In this document: positions 5,890 through 11,135 of the stretch, piece after piece
Layout of the letters: every line of letters starts with the position of its first letter
Numbering within the stretch: the stretch's first letter is position 1
NCBI GenBank assembly: GCA_036554605.1
Contig: DATBMY010000365.1
Coordinates: 1-11,135 of the forward strand
Source of the DNA: DATBMY01 sp036554605
GTDB taxonomy: Bacteria > Acidobacteriota > Blastocatellia > UBA7656
DNA length: 11,135 bases
Reading direction: 5' to 3'
Translations under genes and position numbers: made by a program
The notes under the pieces: generated by a model
Seen by the model: the letters and a program-made list of their open reading frames with translations, nothing else
What the model was told of the DNA's origin: nothing
Database searches by the model: none

Positions 5890-8313
5890 ATGAATAGTCT
5901 TATAAATGATCTCAGGCTGGCTGCGCGGGTGCTCGTCAAGACGCCCGCCTTTACCATTATCGCGGTGATGGCGCTCGCGCTCGGAATAGGCGCAAGCACT
6001 GCCATATTCAGTGTGGTCAATGCGGTGCTTTTGCGGCCGCTACCTTACAGCGAACCTGACCGGCTCGTAGAGCTGCGCGAATACCGCGAATCAAAGCACT
6101 CGGACGCTCCCGTCGCGCCCGGCAGCTTTCTCGATTGGCAGCAACAGAGCACGTCCTTCGACAGCCTCGGCGCGTACGGCATGAACTTTTTTAACCTGAC
6201 GGGCGGCGCGGAGCCCGAGCGCGTTCGAGCCGCCGAGGTATCGGCCGGGCTTATCACCTTGCTGGGCGTCAACCCGGCGAAAGGGCGCGATTTCAGGCCG
6301 GAAGAGGACCGTGCGGGCGGCGAGAGAGTCGCGATCATCAGCCACGGCCTCTGGCAACGGCACTTCGGCGGCGGCGAGTCGGCGCTCGGCCGGCAGCTTC
6401 AGCTCAACGGCACGCCTTATACGGTAGTGGGCGTAATGCCCGCGTCGTATATTTTTCCGGCCCGCGACGTGGAGCTATGGACGCCGCTGGCCTTCAACGA
6501 CCAGCAGCGACAGTCCTATGGCATGCACCGGTTGTCGGTCATCGGCCGGCTCAAGAAAGATGCTTCGATTGAACAGGCGCGGGCCGAGATTGAAACAATC
6601 GCCGCCCGCATAAGCCAGCAGCACCCGGACACAAATACCGGATGGAGCGCGAAGGCGGTGCCGATGCTCGAATTCGCCGTCGGCAGCGTGAGACCCCATC
6701 TTGTGGTGCTGCTCGGCGCGGTTGCCTTCATGTTATTAATCGCCTGCGCGAACGTCGCAAACCTGCTGCTCGCCCGCGCGTCGGCAAGACAGAAAGAGGT
6801 TGCCATCCGAACGGCGCTCGGCGCAAAGCGCGGCCATATAGTCCGCCAGTTCTTGACCGAAAGCGTTCTGCTTGCGCTCGTGGGGGGAGGCGCGGGGCTG
6901 CTTCTGGCGGCGTGGAGTATGGACGCGCTGGTTATGCTCGCCCCCGAAGACCTGCCTCGAATAAAAGAGGTGGCGATTGACGGGCGCGTGCTGCTGTTCA
7001 CGCTTGCGGTGTCGACGATGACGGGCATTTTGTTCGGGCTCGCGCCAGCGCTTCAGGCGTCGAGGCCGGATCTAACCGAGACGCTAAAGGAAGGCGGGCG
7101 CGGCACAAGCGAAGGTAGGCGGCTGAAGCGCTCGCGAAATCTTCTGGTCGTCGCCGAGGTCGCGCTTGCCATAGTGCTGCTCATCGCCGGGGGCTTGCTC
7201 GTTCAAAGCTTTGCCCGGCTCCAGCAGGTCAGCCCCGGATTTAATCCTGAAAAAGCCATAGCCGTAACTCTCTCGCTGCCGCAGACGAAATACCCCGGCA
7301 ACGAAAGGATCACGGCCTTTTACGATCAGCTCACCCAGAAAGTCTCCGAACTGCCGGGCGTCGAATCCGTAGGCGGAACACACGCGCTGCCGATCATAAA
7401 CGAATCGCAGCTAGGCTTCAGACTTGAAGGCGCTGAACCGGCTGACGACGGCTCGCTGCCGGTCACTAACTACTACGTGGTCTCGCCTGACTATTTCAAG
7501 GCGATGGGCATACAGTTGATGAGAGGTCGCGCCTTCACCGCTCAGGACGGCGCGAGCGCGCCGCGCGTCGCCATAATCAACGAGACGATGGCGCGCAAGC
7601 ACTTTCAGGACGAAGACCCGATAGGCAAGCGCATAAGCGTCACGAATAGTCAGGAACCCATTTACCGCGAGGTAGTCGGCGTAGTCGCAGACGTCAAGCA
7701 GCACGGGCTGAGCAGGCCGACGCCCTCGCAGTTTTATGAGCCATTCGCGCAGCAGCCGCTGCCGTTCTTCACGCTCATCGTTCGTGGCTCAAACGATCCA
7801 TCGTCGCTCGCGGCGGCCGTGCGCGCCGAGGTGCTCAAGCTCGATAAAGAACAGCCCATCGCTCGCGTCCGCCCGCTTGAGACTATCGTCAGCGATTCCA
7901 TAGCCAGGCAGCGATTCTCCATGCTGCTGCTGGCGATATTCGCCGCCGTTGCGCTCGTGCTCGCGGCCGTCGGGCTTTATGGCGTGGTCAGTTATTCAGT
8001 AGCGCAGCGGACGCACGAGATAGGCATAAGAATGGCCCTGGGAGCCAGTTCCAGCGATGTGCTTCGTATGGTGATCGGCCAGGGGATGAGGCTTGCGGGA
8101 GCGGGGATGCTCTTTGGGCTTGTGGGCGCCTTTGTGGTGACGCGGGCCTTAAAAGGGATGCTTTCGGATTTGCTCTTCGGCGTGAGCGTGTCCGACCCGG
8201 TGACGTTTACGGCCATCCCGCTCGTGCTACTGTCGGTCGCGCTCGCGGCTACGTATATTCCCGCGCGGCGCGCTACAAGAGTCGACCCGATGGTCGCGCT
8301 CCGGCATGAATAA
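5890..8313 (+). CDS. ADOP-family duplicated MacB/FtsX permease, array copy 3
   Basis: Product of 807 residues from ATG 5890; an alternative ATG at 5875 would add five residues. The chosen start has a binding site and gives MNSLINDLRL, which aligns with the N-termini of copies 4 and 5. Helix about 20-45; first core domain 46-267 (VAIISHGLWQRHF at 147-159, PYTVVGVMPA at 176-185); helices near 268-294, 322-343 and 365-389, with EVAIRTALGA at 303-312. The second half has a helix at 416-438, core domain 441-674 (EDPIGKRI at 575-582, VVGVVADVKQHGL at 595-607), HEIGIRMALGA at 709-719 and helices near 676-702, 731-752 and 770-791. It looks closest to copy 4, sharing APEDLPR and KEVAID after the first FtsX unit and RLQQV before the second core domain. 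The stop TAA (8311-8313) overlaps an ATG at 8313. No ATPase domain; substrate unknown. Confidence 0.95.
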   Translation: MNSLINDLRLAARVLVKTPAFTIIAVMALALGIGASTAIFSVVNAVLLRPLPYSEPDRLVELREYRESKHSDAPVAPGSFLDWQQQSTSFDSLGAYGMNFFNLTGGAEPERVRAAEVSAGLITLLGVNPAKGRDFRPEEDRAGGERVAIISHGLWQRHFGGGESALGRQLQLNGTPYTVVGVMPASYIFPARDVELWTPLAFNDQQRQSYGMHRLSVIGRLKKDASIEQARAEIETIAARISQQHPDTNTGWSAKAVPMLEFAVGSVRPHLVVLLGAVAFMLLIACANVANLLLARASARQKEVAIRTALGAKRGHIVRQFLTESVLLALVGGGAGLLLAAWSMDALVMLAPEDLPRIKEVAIDGRVLLFTLAVSTMTGILFGLAPALQASRPDLTETLKEGGRGTSEGRRLKRSRNLLVVAEVALAIVLLIAGGLLVQSFARLQQVSPGFNPEKAIAVTLSLPQTKYPGNERITAFYDQLTQKVSELPGVESVGGTHALPIINESQLGFRLEGAEPADDGSLPVTNYYVVSPDYFKAMGIQLMRGRAFTAQDGASAPRVAIINETMARKHFQDEDPIGKRISVTNSQEPIYREVVGVVADVKQHGLSRPTPSQFYEPFAQQPLPFFTLIVRGSNDPSSLAAAVRAEVLKLDKEQPIARVRPLETIVSDSIARQRFSMLLLAIFAAVALVLAAVGLYGVVSYSVAQRTHEIGIRMALGASSSDVLRMVIGQGMRLAGAGMLFGLVGAFVVTRALKGMLSDLLFGVSVSDPVTFTAIPLVLLSVALAATYIPARRATRVDPMVALRHE

Positions 8314-8326
8314 TGGTCAGTCCGCT

Positions 8327-8330
8327 GGAG
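8327..8330 (+). promoter_or_regulatory. Ribosome binding site that fixes the start of copy 4
   Basis: GGAG lies six bases before ATG 8337. For ATG 8334 the gap would be only three bases, and ATG 8313, which overlaps the previous stop codon, has no site. This favours 8337. Confidence 0.55.
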
Positions 8331-8336
8331 ATTATG

Positions 8337-10760
8337 ATGAACACATTTTTGAAAGACTTGAAATACGGTGTGAGAGTATTGCTCAAGAGCCGGGGCTTCG
8401 CTTTCGCGGCGATCATCGCGCTGGCGCTCGGCATAGGCGCAAACACCGCGATCTTCAGCGTGGTCAATACGGTGCTGCTTCGCTCGCTCCCCTATCAGGA
8501 GCCCGACCGGCTGATGGTCGTGCGAGAAACGAAGCTGCCGAAGCACCCCGAGTTTTCGGTCTCGCCCGGAAACTACCTCGACTGGGTCAAGCAGCAGACG
8601 GTCTTCGAGCGGTTGGAGGCGCGCTCCGGAATCGCCTACAACATGTCGGGCGGCGGCGAACCGGAACGCGTCATAGGCTCGCGGGTCACCTGGGGCACCT
8701 TCTCGATGCTCGGAGCCGCGCCCGAGCGCGGGCGCGACTTTCTGGCCGAAGAGGACCGCCCCGGCAATAACAATGTGGTCATCCTCAGCCACGGCCTGTG
8801 GCAGCGGCGCTTCGGGGGCAACCCCGACATTATTAACCAGACCATAACGCTCGACCTCAAGCCTTACACGGTTGTAGGGGTGATGCCGCCCGACTTTCGG
8901 TACCCGACCTGGGCCGAGACCGAGTTGTGGTCGCCTATAGGATTCGACGAGGATGACGCGCAGGCGCATGGGGCTCATTACCTATCTGTCGCGGGCCGGC
9001 TCAAGCCCGGCGTGACGGCCGAGCAGGCGGGCGCGGAGATGGCGACTATAGCCGCGCGGCTTGCGGAGCAATATCCGGACTCGAACACCGGCTGGAGTAC
9101 GAAGGTCGTGTCGATGCAGGACTATGAGGTCGCCGATATAAAGCCGACGCTCGTCTTCTTATGGTGGGCGGTAGCTCTCGTATTGCTCGTCGCGTGCGCG
9201 AACGTGGCAAACTTGCTGCTCGCGCGGGCGACGGTGCGCGAAAAGGAGTTCGCCATAAGAACGGCTCTGGGAGCCGGTCGTGGGAGGATCATCCGCCAGC
9301 TGCTTACGGAAAGCTTACTGCTCGCCCTCATCGGAGGCGGGATAGGCCTGCTGCTTGCGGTCTGGGGCATCGAGGCGCTGATAGCGCTCGCGCCGGAAGA
9401 TTTACCGCGCGTGAAAGAGGTCGCTATCGACTCGACCGCGATTCTCTTTACCCTCGGCGTCTCGGTTGTGACGGGGCTAGTATTCGGGCTCGCGCCCGCG
9501 CTTCAGTCCTCCAGGTTCAGCGTCAGCGAGACGCTCAAGGAGGGCGGCCGGGGCGCGAGCGGCGGGCCGCGCCGCCAGCGCATACGCAATGTGCTTGTCG
9601 TGGCCGAGGTGTCGCTGGCGCTCGTGCTGCTTGTAGGCGCGGGGCTGATGATACGAAGCTTTCTGCGGCTTCAGCAGGTCGACCCGGGGTTCAACCCCAG
9701 GAATGCGCTCATGGCGAGCGTCTCTTTGTCGCGAACCAAATATGCGAACAGCGAGCAGCGAGCCGCCTTCCACAAAGCCGTGACCGAAAAGCTGTCAAGC
9801 GCGCCCGGCGTGACGGCCGCCGGGGTCACGCAGACGCTGCCCATGTGGGGCGATTACCTGCTCGGCTTCCACGTGCAGGGGCGACCGCCGGCCAATCCCG
9901 GCGAGGAGACGGGCGCGGATTATTGCGCGGTCACCCCTGGCTACTTTGACGCGATGGGTATACGGCTCGTGAGGGGTCGCCTCTTTACCGAGCAGGACCG
10001 CGAGGGGGCCCCGCGCGTGGCGCTTGTAAGCGAGCAGTTCGCGCGGATGCACTTCCCCGGCGAAGATCCCATCGGTCAGAGTATACACATAACAAACGGG
10101 CCGACCGCTTATCGAGAGATCGTCGGAATAGTCGGCGATGTCAAACAGCTCGGGCTCGCCCAGGAGACTCGCGCGCAGATGTACGAGCCGCTCTACCAGC
10201 AGCCGCATTCATTCGTGACGCTGGTCGTGCGCACCGAAGGCTCGCCTGAAGCGGCGGGCAGCCTGTTGCGCGCCGCCGTTTTCGAGGTCGATAAAGATCA
10301 GCCACTCTCTCGCATAAGGACTCTGGAATATGTGGTGGCGGGCTCTATTGCCCGTCAGCGTTTTGCGATGACGATCTTCGGCATATTCGCCGCGACCGCG
10401 CTGGTGCTTGCGGCCGTCGGCCTCTACGGCGTGATGAGTTATTCAGTCACGCAGCGCACGCACGAGATTGGCATACGCATGGCACTGGGCGCGGACCGCA
10501 AGGACATCCTACGACTTGTGGTAGGGCAGGGAATGATATTGAGCGCGATCGGCGTGATTATAGGGCTCGCCGGGGCTTACTTGCTCGGCAAGCTCGCGTC
10601 GAGTTTTCTGTCGGGACTGCTCTTTCAGGTAGCAGTCACCGATCTTCTGACATTTATAGTCATACCGGTTGTGCTCGTAGGAGTGGCTCTGGCGGCCAGT
10701 TTCGTGCCGGCGCGCCGCGCTATCAAGGTGGACCCGGTGGTCGCGCTCAGACATGAGTAG
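8337..10760 (+). CDS. ADOP-family duplicated MacB/FtsX permease, array copy 4
   Basis: Product of 807 residues from ATG 8337, the same length as copy 3. ATG 8313 and 8334 are also in frame, but 8337 has GGAG at the right distance and gives MNTFLKDLKYG, which aligns with the paralogues. Helix about 20-45; first core domain 46-268 (VVILSHGLWQRRF at 147-159, PYTVVGVMPP at 176-185); helices near 271-296, 324-345 and 367-390, with EFAIRTALGA at 304-313. The second half has a helix at 418-440, core domain 443-674 (IVGIVGDVKQLGL at 595-607), HEIGIRMALGA at 709-719 and helices near 676-702, 731-751 and 769-791. The usual DPIGKRI of the second core domain is DPIGQSI here (577-583). It starts only 23 bases after copy 3, the tightest junction of the array and the only one without the heptamer repeat. 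Function is unknown. Confidence 0.95.
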   Translation: MNTFLKDLKYGVRVLLKSRGFAFAAIIALALGIGANTAIFSVVNTVLLRSLPYQEPDRLMVVRETKLPKHPEFSVSPGNYLDWVKQQTVFERLEARSGIAYNMSGGGEPERVIGSRVTWGTFSMLGAAPERGRDFLAEEDRPGNNNVVILSHGLWQRRFGGNPDIINQTITLDLKPYTVVGVMPPDFRYPTWAETELWSPIGFDEDDAQAHGAHYLSVAGRLKPGVTAEQAGAEMATIAARLAEQYPDSNTGWSTKVVSMQDYEVADIKPTLVFLWWAVALVLLVACANVANLLLARATVREKEFAIRTALGAGRGRIIRQLLTESLLLALIGGGIGLLLAVWGIEALIALAPEDLPRVKEVAIDSTAILFTLGVSVVTGLVFGLAPALQSSRFSVSETLKEGGRGASGGPRRQRIRNVLVVAEVSLALVLLVGAGLMIRSFLRLQQVDPGFNPRNALMASVSLSRTKYANSEQRAAFHKAVTEKLSSAPGVTAAGVTQTLPMWGDYLLGFHVQGRPPANPGEETGADYCAVTPGYFDAMGIRLVRGRLFTEQDREGAPRVALVSEQFARMHFPGEDPIGQSIHITNGPTAYREIVGIVGDVKQLGLAQETRAQMYEPLYQQPHSFVTLVVRTEGSPEAAGSLLRAAVFEVDKDQPLSRIRTLEYVVAGSIARQRFAMTIFGIFAATALVLAAVGLYGVMSYSVTQRTHEIGIRMALGADRKDILRLVVGQGMILSAIGVIIGLAGAYLLGKLASSFLSGLLFQVAVTDLLTFIVIPVVLVGVALAASFVPARRAIKVDPVVALRHE

Positions 10761-10775
10761 TGGCCCCCGGCCACT
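10759..10775. repeat. GC-rich hairpin overlapping the stop codon of copy 4
   Basis: AGTGGCC (10759-10765) pairs perfectly with GGCCACT (10769-10775) around a CCC loop. The left arm includes the last two bases of the TAG stop codon (10758-10760). No T-run follows, and the strong ribosome binding site of the next gene begins 13 bases later. Confidence 0.5.
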
Positions 10776-10784
10776 GACCACTGA
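10771..10784. repeat. Perfect two-unit heptamer repeat ahead of copy 5
   Basis: CCACTGA occurs twice in direct succession (10771-10777, 10778-10784), three bases before AGGAGG. The arrangement matches that ahead of copy 2. Confidence 0.6.
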
Positions 10785-10787
10785 TTG

Positions 10788-10793
10788 AGGAGG
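10788..10793 (+). promoter_or_regulatory. Consensus ribosome binding site of copy 5
   Basis: AGGAGG lies five bases before ATG 10799. It is the strongest Shine-Dalgarno match in the window and contrasts with copy 1, which has none. Confidence 0.75.
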
Positions 10794-10798
10794 TAGGT

Positions 10799-11135
10799 AT
10801 GGAGACTCTGATCAAGGATGTGCGTTATGGATTGAGGACGTTGCTCAAAAGCCCGGGCTTCTCGCTGGTAGCCGTCCTTTCGCTCGCGCTGGGCATAGGC
10901 GCGAACACGGCCGTGTTCAGCCTTGTAAGCTCGCTGTTGTTTTCGCCGCTGCCGGTCGAGCGAGCCGGTGAGCTTGTCGCCATATCTACAACCGATGTCA
11001 GGAACCCCGGCCCGCTGCCCACGTCTTACCTGAACTATATCGATTACCGGGACAAGAATGATGTTTTCACCGGAGTGGCGGCGGTAAGCTTCACCGGGGT
11101 CAGTTACATCGGTAAGAACGAAACGCGTCAGCTTG
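10799..11135 (+). CDS. ADOP-family permease, array copy 5, N-terminal part only
   Basis: The frame opens at ATG 10799 and runs off the window after 112 codons. The N-terminus, METLIKDVRYGLRTLLKSPGF, is the amphipathic lead-in seen in all copies. It is followed by the first membrane helix (about 20-45, with LALGIGANTAVFSL) and the beginning of the first core domain. The core-domain start differs from the other four. It has SPLPVERAGELVAIS where the others have a version of RPLPYxEPDRLV, and then a distinctive stretch containing TSYLNYIDYRDKNDVF. This suggests a different ADOP subgroup, though 112 residues are too few to be sure. It follows copy 4 by 38 bases and should belong to the same operon. 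Whether it is full-length cannot be seen. Confidence 0.88.
   Translation, partial: METLIKDVRYGLRTLLKSPGFSLVAVLSLALGIGANTAVFSLVSSLLFSPLPVERAGELVAISTTDVRNPGPLPTSYLNYIDYRDKNDVFTGVAAVSFTGVSYIGKNETRQL

Noticed and set aside
7992..8978. 328-codon open frame on the minus strand spanning the copy 3 / copy 4 junction
   Set aside because: It is antisense to two well-supported permease genes, and its translation is rich in Arg, His and Pro with no recognisable domain, as expected for a shadow frame in GC-rich DNA.
9161..9949. 262-codon + strand frame inside copy 4
   Set aside because: It overlaps the permease frame completely and is an Arg/Gly/Ala-rich out-of-frame reading.
853..10760. MacB-type transporter with its own ATPase, or a complete MacAB efflux system
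   Set aside because: No Walker A, ABC signature or Walker B motif is seen in any of the four proteins, and no membrane-fusion (MacA) gene lies between them. The doubled permease plan fits ADOP instead.

Overview
The window is GC-rich by eye and dominated by one gene family. Four complete genes and the start of a fifth, all on the + strand, encode proteins of about 807-815 residues. Each protein is an internal duplication of a MacB-like permease: membrane helix, extracytoplasmic MacB-type core domain, three FtsX-type helices, then the same again. No ATP-binding (ABC ATPase) gene is fused to them or lies between them. This matches the family known as ADOP (acidobacterial duplicated orphan permease, TIGR03434; domains PF12704 and PF02687), so the DNA most likely comes from a soil-type member of the Acidobacteriota. 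That taxonomic call rests on the family alone.

Layout: positions 1-303 hold the C-terminal end of an unrecognised gene. Positions 304-852 are non-coding. They contain a strong intrinsic terminator (557-593), two oppositely oriented arrays of a degenerate heptanucleotide repeat (652-705 and 786-820) that form a long imperfect inverted repeat, and an AT-rich island between them. The ADOP genes follow at 853-3300, 3394-5823, 5890-8313, 8337-10760 and 10799 to beyond the window edge. The spacers are 93, 66, 23 and 38 bases. Tight same-strand spacing and the absence of an internal intrinsic terminator suggest one operon.

The paralogues differ in most of their core domains but share short tracts of nearly identical DNA, including synonymous positions and, in one case, bases beyond the stop codon. 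Three of the four spacers carry copies of the same heptamer (consensus near CCCCTGA) ending one to three bases before the ribosome binding site of the next gene.

The genes presumably make a set of related inner-membrane proteins with different extracytoplasmic domains. What they move or sense, and whether they borrow an ATPase encoded elsewhere, is unknown. The items most worth a second look are the heptamer repeat, the 652-812 foldback element, and the signs of sequence exchange between paralogues.
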